Assembly: GCA_023386135.1 (NCBI GenBank)
Contig: JAEWKG010000337.1
Coordinates: forward strand, 1 to 21,399
DNA: 21,399 nucleotides
Direction: 5' to 3'
Origin: Pseudomonadota bacterium
Lineage (GTDB): Bacteria > Pseudomonadota > Alphaproteobacteria > Sphingomonadales > Sphingomonadaceae
How positions within the stretch are numbered: position 1 is the first letter of the stretch; each line of letters begins with the position of its first letter. Of this stretch, positions 1 to 6,179 are shown piece by piece. The notes beneath the pieces were generated by a model. The model ran no database searches. It was not told the DNA's origin and worked only from the letters and a program-made list of their open reading frames with translations. A program made the position numbers and the translations under genes.

Positions 1-812
1 GCACAGCGCTGGCGGGCTTCGACAAGCTCAGCCCGCGCGGGGTGCGTGAGCCGCGCCCGCCCAAGTTCGACGCCGACGATCTCTACGCGATCATCCCCGA
101 CGACGTCCGCGCGCCTTACGACGTGCACGAAGTCATCGCGCGGATCGTCGACGGCAGCGAGTTCCACGAGTTCAAGGCGCTCTACGGCAGCACGCTGGTG
201 TGCGGGTTCGCGCACATCTGGGGCATGCCGGTGGCGATCCTTGCCAACAACGGGGTGCTGTTTTCCGAGAGCGCGGTGAAGGGCGCGCACTTCATCGAGC
301 TCGCTTGCCAACGGCGCATTCCGCTGCTGTTCCTGCAGAACATCTCCGGCTTCATGGTCGGCGGCAAGTACGAGGCGGAAGGCATCGCCAAGCACGGCGC
401 CAAGCTGGTCACCGCGGTCGCCACCGCCACCGTGCCCAAGATCACCGTGCTGATCGGCGGCAGCTTCGGCGCGGGCAACTACGGCATGGCCGGCCGCGCC
501 TATTCCCCGCGCTTCCTGTTCTCCTGGCCCAACAGCCGCATCAGCGTGATGGGCGGCGAGCAGGCCGCGAGCGTGCTCGCCACCGTCCACCGCGACGCCG
601 ACAACTGGACCCCGGACCAGGCCGAGACCTTCAAGGCCCCGATCCGCCAGAAGTACGAGGACGAGGGCAATCCCTACTACGCCACCGCGCGACTGTGGGA
701 CGACGGAGTGATCGACCCCGCGCAGACCCGCGACGTCCTCGGCCTCGCCTTCGCCGCTACGCTGGAAGCCCCGATCGCCGAGCGCCCGGCGTTTGGCGTG
801 TTCCGCATGTAG
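1..812 (+). CDS. mccB: Methylcrotonoyl-CoA carboxylase carboxyltransferase (beta) subunit, C-terminal part
   Basis: The gene enters from the left edge; the frame is open from base 3 and ends at 810-812. This is the biotin-dependent carboxyltransferase subunit that carboxylates 3-methylcrotonyl-CoA in cytosolic leucine degradation. The visible part holds the C-terminal crotonase-like half: the ILANNGVLFSESA segment, then LLFLQNISGFMVG, the GGSFGAGNYGMAGRAYSPRF glycine-rich acyl-CoA/oxyanion region, ISVMGGEQAASVLATV, and the terminal FGVFRM that is usual for MccB rather than propionyl-CoA carboxylase. The GTG at 42 is not a real start, because the family is about 535 residues and the frame continues upstream. 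The first residues visible (about 15, before PRPPKFDADDLY) fall in the linker between the two halves and are encoded by a repeat-like sequence (see repeat at 15-35). The biotin-carrying alpha subunit is not in view. Confidence 0.92.
   Translation, partial: TALAGFDKLSPRGVREPRPPKFDADDLYAIIPDDVRAPYDVHEVIARIVDGSEFHEFKALYGSTLVCGFAHIWGMPVAILANNGVLFSESAVKGAHFIELACQRRIPLLFLQNISGFMVGGKYEAEGIAKHGAKLVTAVATATVPKITVLIGGSFGAGNYGMAGRAYSPRFLFSWPNSRISVMGGEQAASVLATVHRDADNWTPDQAETFKAPIRQKYEDEGNPYYATARLWDDGVIDPAQTRDVLGLAFAATLEAPIAERPAFGVFRM
15..35 (+). repeat. Dispersed-repeat-like 21-mer inside mccB
   Basis: The sequence GGCTTCGACAAGCTCAGCCC plus one G matches, from memory, a short dispersed repeat abundant in sphingomonad genomes (the reverse reads like GGGCTGAGCTTGTCGAAGCC). 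Here it is read in frame as GFDKLSP in the linker of the carboxyltransferase. Only one copy was found in this window, so its repeat status rests on recognition, not on anything visible here. Confidence 0.45.
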
Positions 813-865
813 GCGCCGCCTTTCGCTACATAACATAAGTTGCTACTCCCTCGTCCGGGGGAGAG

Positions 866-1477
866 ATGGGCAAACAGCGTTCAGACGCGTCGCTGCTATC
901 GCGCTTCGTGCGCCGCGTGCTTATCGCGCTCTATCGCTGGAAAGGCTGGCGGCTCGAGGGCAGCCATCCGGGGGTCGACAAGTTCGTCATCACCGGCGCG
1001 CCGCATACCTCGAACTGGGATTTCGTGTTCTTCATCGGCGCGACGCACCAGCTCGGTATCCGGCCGAGCTTCATGGGCAAGCACACCTTGTTCAAGTGGC
1101 CGCTGGCACGCTTCATGCGCGACATGGGCGGGATCCCGGTCGACCGGTCGAGGCGCGGTTCGAACTATGTCGAGCAAGTCGCGCAGGAGTTTGCCCGGTC
1201 CGATCACCTCGCGCTGGTCGTCGCCCCGGAAGGCACGCGCAGTTCGACCGGCGTGTGGCGCTCGGGGTTCTGGCACATCGCCAAGGCAGCCGGGGTTCCG
1301 ATCGTGCCCGCCTGGGTCGATGACCGGTCGATGCGCGGCGGGATCGGTGCGCCGCTGTGGCCCGGCGACGACCTCTCCGCCGATCTCGCCAAGCTTGCCG
1401 CATTCTACCGCTCGGTCATGCCGGACTGCCAGCGCTTCGCCGTGCTGGAGGCGTCTGTTAACGAGGCACCCCCATGA
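866..1477 (+). CDS. PlsC-like lysophospholipid/1-acyl-glycerol-3-phosphate acyltransferase family protein
   Basis: A 203-residue protein of the LPLAT superfamily, which transfers acyl groups to glycerophospholipids or related acceptors at the inner membrane. The catalytic HX4D box is HTSNWD at residues 47-52, and the EGTR acceptor-binding box is at 122-125 (APEGTRSS), spaced as the family expects. The protein is shorter than classical PlsC (about 240 residues) and resembles the compact cytosol-facing acyltransferases common in proteobacteria. The true substrate cannot be told from sequence. The start is fixed by a perfect GGGGGAGAG Shine-Dalgarno at 857-865 abutting the ATG. The stop overlaps the next start (ATGA at 1474-1477), so the two genes are translationally coupled. 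The Shine-Dalgarno is complementary to the C-rich motifs of the candidate sRNA near 12.2 kb. Confidence 0.85.
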   Translation: MGKQRSDASLLSRFVRRVLIALYRWKGWRLEGSHPGVDKFVITGAPHTSNWDFVFFIGATHQLGIRPSFMGKHTLFKWPLARFMRDMGGIPVDRSRRGSNYVEQVAQEFARSDHLALVVAPEGTRSSTGVWRSGFWHIAKAAGVPIVPAWVDDRSMRGGIGAPLWPGDDLSADLAKLAAFYRSVMPDCQRFAVLEASVNEAPP

Positions 1478-2271
1478 TCGAGGCGCTGCTCGCCAACGCT
1501 GCAATGCTGCTCGGCGCGGTGCTGTTGCTGTGGGCCGTCGCGGTCCGGATCGGGGACGTGTCCTTTATCGACGCCTTTTGGGGCGGGGGCATGGCGCTGC
1601 TCGCGGCGCTGAGCTGGCTGCGGCTGGGCGCGCCGGGCCCGCTCGCCGACATGATTGCCGCGATGGCCGTAGTGTGGGGCGGGCGGCTGGCGATCTATCT
1701 CTTCCGCCGCTGGCGGCGAGAGGGCGAGGACGCGCGGTACGCCCGCATGCTCGGAAAGGCGCGCGAGCAGGGCAAGTTCGCGAGCGCCGCGCTGACCAAG
1801 GTGTTCCTCGGCCAGGCGCTGCTGCTGTTCCTCGTCAGCAGTCCCGCGCAAGTCGGCATACTGGCTGCGGGAAGAGGGCAGCAGGTCAGCGGGCTTGCGC
1901 TCTGTGGCCTCGCCTTGTGGACGGTCGGCGTGTTTTTCGAATGGACCGGCGACTGGCAGCTAGCTCACTTCCGCGCCGATCCTGCGAATAAGGGCCAAGT
2001 GATGGACCGGGGCCTGTGGCGCTACACCCGCCATCCGAACTATTTCGGCGACGTGTGCGCGTGGTGGGGCATCTGGCTTGCCGCCGCCAGCGCGGGCTGG
2101 TGGGTCGCCGCGTGGACCGTGGCCGGGCCGCTGTTCCTGACCTTCACCCTCACGCGTTGGTCGGGCAAGCCGCTGCTCGAGGCCCGGCTCGCGAAGCGCC
2201 GCCCCGGCTATGCCGATTACGTCGCGCGCACTTCAGGCTTCTTCCCACTGCCGCCGAAATCGCGCCGATAG
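1474..2271 (+). CDS. DUF1295 / steroid 5-alpha-reductase-like membrane protein
   Basis: A 265-residue polytopic membrane protein of the DUF1295 family, related to the C-terminal domain of steroid 5-alpha-reductases and isoprenylcysteine methyltransferases. Hydrophobic helices lie near residues 5-25, 38-52, 58-75, 108-125, 140-158 and 185-220. The family signature GLWRYTRHPNYFGD and the following WWGIWLAAA sit in the C-terminal third, and SFIDAFWG is near the N-terminus. By homology the family is thought to bind NAD(P)H and act on lipids or sterol-like molecules; no substrate is established. The ATG overlaps the stop of the acyltransferase by four bases. Co-translation with a lipid acyltransferase fits a membrane-lipid role, but that is inference. 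Confidence 0.82.
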   Translation: MIEALLANAAMLLGAVLLLWAVAVRIGDVSFIDAFWGGGMALLAALSWLRLGAPGPLADMIAAMAVVWGGRLAIYLFRRWRREGEDARYARMLGKAREQGKFASAALTKVFLGQALLLFLVSSPAQVGILAAGRGQQVSGLALCGLALWTVGVFFEWTGDWQLAHFRADPANKGQVMDRGLWRYTRHPNYFGDVCAWWGIWLAAASAGWWVAAWTVAGPLFLTFTLTRWSGKPLLEARLAKRRPGYADYVARTSGFFPLPPKSRR

Positions 2272-2376
2272 CGCCGCGAAACCCGCACGATCGGGCGAAC
2301 ATTGCGTGCCCGCCCTCTTCACGCCGCCCGCCGCACGCCCTAAATTGCGATCGTTACAGTTCGACGGGAGCGAATC

Positions 2377-3009
2377 ATGAGCGGCGCCGGGACTCACCCC
2401 GACAGCGAAAAGCAGCGGCTGCTCGGCGTGGCCGAGCGGATGATCGAGGAGCGCGGCGACGCGGTCAGCGTCGGTGCGCTGGCGGTGTTTGCCGGCGTCC
2501 CCCGCGCGCGGGTGGAGGCGATCTTCCCCGACGACGACAGCCTGTTCGACGCGGTGGTCGAGACCTGGTTCGAGGAGCACACCGCGATCATGGAAGACGT
2601 GGTGGCGAGCGACCTGCCGCCCAACCGCAAGATGTACGAATTCTTCGCCCGCCGCTTCCGCCTCAACCGCGAACGCTACCGGGCCAATCCGGCCGCCTTC
2701 AAGGCGTACTGCGAGCTGGGCGCGGCGCAGTTCGAGCGCATCCGCGGCTACGTCGACCTCGCCGATCACTACCTGTGCGAGCTGATCGCGCAGGCCCAGG
2801 CCGAGGGTGCCTTCGAGGGGCTGGCGATCGACCGGGCGCTGAGCCTGATCAACCAGATGGTGTTACCCTACACCCTCGCCGAAGTGGTGATCTTCATGGA
2901 CGAGCGGCTTAGCGAGGAGAAGCTCGGCCAGATCGTCGACACGCTGTTCGCCGGGCTCTCGGCCGCGGGCGGCGGCGCGCAGGGTGTGACGGGGTTGCGA
3001 GCGGCCTGA
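2377..3009 (+). CDS. TetR/AcrR family transcriptional regulator
   Basis: A 210-residue protein with the TetR layout: an N-terminal helix-turn-helix at about residues 10-58 (SEKQRLLGVAERMIEE ... VSVGALAVFAGVPRARVEAIFP ... SLFDAVVETWF), followed by an all-helical ligand/dimerisation domain of typical length. It should repress transcription, probably as a dimer that releases DNA on binding a small molecule. The recognition helix region (VPRARVEAIFPDDDSLF) is less canonical than the usual YYHF, but the register is right. A GGGAG ribosome site lies before ATG 2377. The target is unknown: candidates are the lipid genes just upstream or itself. It converges with the membrane protein at 3014-3286, with only four bases between stops. 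Confidence 0.85.
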   Translation: MSGAGTHPDSEKQRLLGVAERMIEERGDAVSVGALAVFAGVPRARVEAIFPDDDSLFDAVVETWFEEHTAIMEDVVASDLPPNRKMYEFFARRFRLNRERYRANPAAFKAYCELGAAQFERIRGYVDLADHYLCELIAQAQAEGAFEGLAIDRALSLINQMVLPYTLAEVVIFMDERLSEEKLGQIVDTLFAGLSAAGGGAQGVTGLRAA

Positions 3010-3013
3010 TCGG

Positions 3014-3286
3014 CTAGTGGTCGTCGCTGTCGCGGCGGCGGGTAGCGTCGGTCACGTTCTCGTCGTGCCCGCTCTTGTCGCTGAAAAACGCGAGCGCGAA
3101 CAGGCCTGTCCCGAGTACCACCGACAGGAACACACCGAGGATGCTGGCGATGATCATATGCACCGTCAGCGGTCCCTGAGTGTGCAGCCAGTACAGCGCG
3201 CCGACCACCATCACCACGGCAACCACCACGATCACCAGCAGCATCCGGCGAAATTCGCGGCGGGCTTGATCGCGGCGTGTCGGCAT
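3014..3286 (-). CDS. Small two-helix membrane protein
   Basis: A 90-residue protein of unknown function. The charged N-terminus MPTRRDQARREFRR is followed by one hydrophobic helix (about residues 15-35), a short loop LHTQGPLTVH, a second helix (about 42-68) and a very polar Asp/Arg/His-rich tail. Start 3286 is chosen because AGGAG precedes that ATG at the right distance; an upstream in-frame start at 3343 would have a Cys-rich, unlikely N-terminus. Small proteins of this shape are common in sphingomonads, but I recognise no named family. The 5'-nucleotidase gene at 3354-5063 lies upstream on the same strand with 67 bases between, so co-transcription is possible. Confidence 0.72.
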   Translation of the reverse strand: MPTRRDQARREFRRMLLVIVVVAVVMVVGALYWLHTQGPLTVHMIIASILGVFLSVVLGTGLFALAFFSDKSGHDENVTDATRRRDSDDH

Positions 3287-3353
3287 GATGACTCCTGAAC
3301 CTTGGGTACACAGTGTGCAACCCGATCTAGGCCCGCTTCGCACGCTTCGCCAA

Positions 3354-5063
3354 CTATGGGCCGATGATGGTCACCCGACCCACCGGCGGCACCTGCACCA
3401 TCGCCTTGCCGCGCAGGTATTCCTCCATCGAATCCAGATCGAGCGGGCCGACTTGCGGGTTGGTGCCCCGTTTGAAGGTCACGAACCCGTCGCCGCCCGC
3501 GGCGATGAAGTTGTTGAGCGTCACGCGGTAGGCCTTGGCCGGATCGATCGGCTGGCCGTTCAGTGCCGCCTTGACCACCCGCTGCCCCGCCGGCTTCGAC
3601 GGGTCGAGCGTCATGGTGAAGCCCTCGCTCACCGCCAGGACGTTCCAGTCGTTCATGTTGGCGAACTGCTCTTCGAGGATCTGCAGCAGTTGCGCGCCGG
3701 TGTAGGTCATCGTCACCAGCGTGTTGCCGAACGGCTGGACCGCGTAGATGTCGCCGAAGGTCACCACTCCCCCCTCCCGCGCGACGAGGTCGGTGCGGAT
3801 GCCGCCGGGATTCATGAACGCGACCACCGCGCCGGCATTTCGGGTCGAGGCGAGCTGGCCGTCGGCGACGAGATTGCCGAGGGTGCTCTCGGGCTTCTTC
3901 TTGGTCGCCGAGGCGGAGATGCGGCCGACCGGGCGGTTGGACACTTCGGCTGCGGCCGCGACGTACTTCGCGACGTAGGCCGCGACCTCGGGGTCCGGCG
4001 CCGGCGCGTCGAACGCGGCGTTGACCGGACGCCCCTCACCAGCGCTCTGCACCGGCACGTTCCTCGCCGCGATCGCGGTCACGTCGTGCAGGCGCGGGTC
4101 GATTGTCAGCGCGATGTCGGTCAGCAGCGTGCCGCCATAGCCCGCGCTGGTGACAGTGAAATGCCGGGTCGGATCGACCTTCGAGAAGTCGCACACGTAG
4201 GCTTTGTGCGTGTGCCCCGAGATGACGAGGTCGATGCGCGGATCGAGCTTGTCGAGGATCGCGCGCAAGTCGCCCGCCATCGAGCCGCAGCCGGTGTAGC
4301 TGTCGCCGGGTTCTGGGACGAGACCTTGGTGGATCGCCACCACCACCGCGTCCGCGCCCTCGGCCAGCACCTTCGGCACCAGCGCGTTGATCGTTGTCGC
4401 TTCGTCCTCGAAGGTCAGGCCCTTGATCCCCTCGGGCGAGACGATCTGGTCGGTGCCCTTGAGCGTCAGACCGATCACGCCCACCGCAACCGCGTCCTTG
4501 CCGGTGCCGAAGCGCTTGATGCCGTAACCCGGGAACAGCGTGGTGCCGTCCGCCTGCCGCACGTTGGCGGCGAGGATCGGGTAGTCGGTGCCCTTGTAGC
4601 CGGGTTCCACCGCGCACGGCTCGCGCAGGGTGAACTTCTCGCACCCGCCTTCGCGCAGGCGCTTGAGTTCCTTCCAGCCGCGGGCGAATTCGTGATTGCC
4701 GACGCTGGTGAAATCGAGATGGATGCGGTTCATCACCCCCACGGTCGGCTCATCGAGAAACAGCGAGGAGGACAGCGGACTGGCGCTGATCAGGTCACCC
4801 GCGGCGATGGCCATGTTGTAGGGGTTCTGGTCGCGGATCTTCTCGACCGCGGTGGCGAACCACGCGGCGCCGCCGGCGTAGACTTCCTGTTTGCCCCCCT
4901 GTCCGTCTTCCAGCAGGATCGGCCGCTTGATCGGCTCGAGGTTGCCGTGGAAATCGTTGAGCCCGACGATGCGGACGGTGACCGGTTCGGACGGGGCCTT
5001 GGGAACCGTGGCACAGGCGGCGAGCGCGGCGGCGAGCGGCAGCGCGAGGAGTTGGCGGATCAT
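3354..5063 (-). CDS. Bifunctional metallophosphatase/5'-nucleotidase lipoprotein (UshA family)
   Basis: A 569-residue periplasmic enzyme predicted to hydrolyse nucleoside monophosphates and related phosphoesters with a dinuclear metal centre. The N-terminus is a lipoprotein signal with lipobox LAAC (Cys17), so the protein should be anchored in a membrane facing the periplasm. Calcineurin-like motifs appear in order: LNDFHGNLEP (35-44, metal ligands Asp37 and His39), AGDL (Asp90), GNHE (122-125), and SGHTHK in the middle of the protein. The C-terminal 5'-nucleotidase domain follows, with GNLVADG, NPGGIRTDL and the late AAGGDGFVTF stretch that normally stacks the base. The length agrees with the family. 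No strong ribosome site was seen before ATG 5063. An AT-rich inverted repeat (5126-5143) lies about 65 bases upstream. Confidence 0.9.
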   Translation of the reverse strand: MIRQLLALPLAAALAACATVPKAPSEPVTVRIVGLNDFHGNLEPIKRPILLEDGQGGKQEVYAGGAAWFATAVEKIRDQNPYNMAIAAGDLISASPLSSSLFLDEPTVGVMNRIHLDFTSVGNHEFARGWKELKRLREGGCEKFTLREPCAVEPGYKGTDYPILAANVRQADGTTLFPGYGIKRFGTGKDAVAVGVIGLTLKGTDQIVSPEGIKGLTFEDEATTINALVPKVLAEGADAVVVAIHQGLVPEPGDSYTGCGSMAGDLRAILDKLDPRIDLVISGHTHKAYVCDFSKVDPTRHFTVTSAGYGGTLLTDIALTIDPRLHDVTAIAARNVPVQSAGEGRPVNAAFDAPAPDPEVAAYVAKYVAAAAEVSNRPVGRISASATKKKPESTLGNLVADGQLASTRNAGAVVAFMNPGGIRTDLVAREGGVVTFGDIYAVQPFGNTLVTMTYTGAQLLQILEEQFANMNDWNVLAVSEGFTMTLDPSKPAGQRVVKAALNGQPIDPAKAYRVTLNNFIAAGGDGFVTFKRGTNPQVGPLDLDSMEEYLRGKAMVQVPPVGRVTIIGP

Positions 5064-5125
5064 GGGTGCGCGGATTGCACCGCGGCGGTGACGGCTTCAA
5101 GGCCATTTTCCCGCGCGGCGATCGG

Positions 5126-5143
5126 TTCCTGAAAAAACAGGAA
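5126..5143. repeat. AT-rich inverted repeat TTCCTG-A6-CAGGAA
   Basis: A perfect 6-bp inverted repeat with an all-A loop, followed by a further A-run (to 5147), in otherwise GC-rich DNA between the divergent 5'-nucleotidase and stress-type genes. It could be an operator or a curved upstream element. It lacks the GC-rich stem of a normal terminator. Confidence 0.4.
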
Positions 5144-5172
5144 AAAAGCGTCATTTAGTGCGCATGGCTGGC

Positions 5173-5197
5173 GGAACCGGACCCGGTGGGGGGCGTT
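5173..5197 (+). promoter_or_regulatory. EcfG-type general stress response promoter
   Basis: GGAAC at 5173-5177 and CGTT at 5194-5197 are separated by exactly 16 bases. This is the consensus of the alphaproteobacterial general-stress sigma factor EcfG (GGAAC-N16/17-CGTT). Transcription would begin near 5204, just before a small hairpin (TCCCAT/ATGGGA, 5205-5220), and run into the gene starting at 5246. I checked other GGAAC sites on both strands by eye; none has a matching CGTT at this spacing. Confidence 0.8.
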
Positions 5198-5245
5198 CGA
5201 AGAATCCCATGCCGATGGGAGGGTTTGAATCAGGGAGCCTCGGCC

Positions 5246-5824
5246 ATGACGCTCGACCCGATCGCCCTCGGCGCCATCTTGGCCCTGCTGATCGTCGCCG
5301 CGCTGCTGTTGTGGTGGCTCTATCGCTCGCGCCGCACCTCGGCGCTGCGCGACCGGTTCGGCAAGGCGGAATACGACCGCACGCTCGACCAGCACGGCGC
5401 GCGCGCCAAGGCGGAAGCGGCGCTGCTGGAGCGCGAGAAGCGCGTCCATGCACTCGACTTGCGTGCGCTGGAGCCGGAGGAGCACACCCAGTTCACCGAG
5501 CGCTGGCACGCCGCCAAGGCGCGCTTCGTCGACGATCCAGCCGCCGCCGTCGGCGATGCCGACCGGGTGATCGGCGAGGTCATGCGTGCGCGCGGCTATC
5601 CCGTCGACGACTTCGACGCGCGCTACGAAAGCCTGACGGTCGATCACGGCGCGGTGGCGCAGAACTACCGCGCCGGCCACGCTATCGCGCTGCGCTCGGT
5701 CGAGGGCCAGGCGACCACCGAGGATTTGCGCCAGGCGCTGATCCACCACGAAGCGCTGTTCGGGGAACTGGTGGCGGAGGAACCCGCGGAGGCGGCGTCT
5801 AAGGCTGAGGCGTCACCTGCATAG
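5246..5824 (+). CDS. Membrane-anchored protein of unknown function behind a general-stress promoter
   Basis: A 192-residue protein with one N-terminal membrane helix (about residues 5-28, ending WWLYRSRR) and a charged, helical soluble domain, probably cytoplasmic by the positive-inside rule. The conserved pieces RFGKAEYDRTL, WHAAKARFVDDPAAAVGDADRVIGEVMRARGYP and a terminal LRQALIHHEALFGEL match an unnamed family I recognise from other proteobacteria and actinobacteria, with no known activity. Start 5246 is preferred because an AGGGAG ribosome site precedes it and the EcfG transcript starts near 5204; an upstream start at 5186 would lie inside the promoter. The tail is Ala/Glu-rich and the stop overlaps the convergent Rap1a-like gene by 26 bases. 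A role in stress adaptation is inferred from the promoter only. Confidence 0.82.
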   Translation: MTLDPIALGAILALLIVAALLLWWLYRSRRTSALRDRFGKAEYDRTLDQHGARAKAEAALLEREKRVHALDLRALEPEEHTQFTERWHAAKARFVDDPAAAVGDADRVIGEVMRARGYPVDDFDARYESLTVDHGAVAQNYRAGHAIALRSVEGQATTEDLRQALIHHEALFGELVAEEPAEAASKAEASPA

Positions 5825-6179
5825 GCACGCAGGCGTAGGCTTCGATCAGCGCCTTCTCGACCGCCTCGGCCGCCGGATCGCGAGTCGGCTGCATGAATTG
5901 CAGCACCGCCGCGCGCCGCCCAGCCGCATCACGCGCCGGAAGGCACACTTGGCGCGCGGTGCCGCGATGAAACTCGCGCGCCTCGATCACCGCCGCGACG
6001 CCCTGGATGAACCCGTCGCACCGCGCGACCCGCAGCGGGTCCTTGTCCTTGCACTCGACCAGCAGCCACGAGGCATTGATGCCGGCGATGCCGTCCTCAT
6101 AGGGCGCGAGCACGTCTTCCGCAGCGAGCGGAGCCGCCGACAGCAGGCCTGCCGCCGCTAACGAAGCCAGGAACCGCAT
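5799..6179 (-). CDS. Rap1a/Tai-like secreted protein coupled to gyrB
   Basis: A 126-residue exported protein. The signal peptide is residues 1-20 (cleavage near LAA|ED). Four cysteines (43, 54, 79, 117) could form two disulfides in the periplasm. The pattern CDGFIQGVAAVI ... VCLP ... AVLQFMQPTRDPAAEAVEKALIEAYACVP fits the Rap1a/Tai immunity-protein fold named after type VI secretion amidase immunity proteins. Most chromosomal homologues have no proven immunity role, and no toxin gene is next to it here. Its ATG overlaps the gyrB stop as TGATG, so translation should be coupled to gyrB. The family assignment is by pattern and is moderately secure; the function is unknown. Confidence 0.75.
   Translation of the reverse strand: MRFLASLAAAGLLSAAPLAAEDVLAPYEDGIAGINASWLLVECKDKDPLRVARCDGFIQGVAAVIEAREFHRGTARQVCLPARDAAGRRAAVLQFMQPTRDPAAEAVEKALIEAYACVPMQVTPQP

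Noticed and set aside
4240..4260. Second copy of the mccB-type repeat at GAGCTTGTCGAGG
   Set aside because: Only the core hexamers agree, and the bases are ordinary codons for DKL in the 5'-nucleotidase.
3285..5132. Long open frame (615 codons) antisense to the 5'-nucleotidase gene
   Set aside because: His/Arg/Asp-rich composition typical of the reverse frame in high-GC DNA. The minus-strand frame has complete enzyme motifs and a lipobox.
5799..6179. A full toxin-immunity pair around the Rap1a/Tai-like gene
   Set aside because: No amidase or other effector gene is adjacent; the neighbours are gyrB and the stress-type protein.
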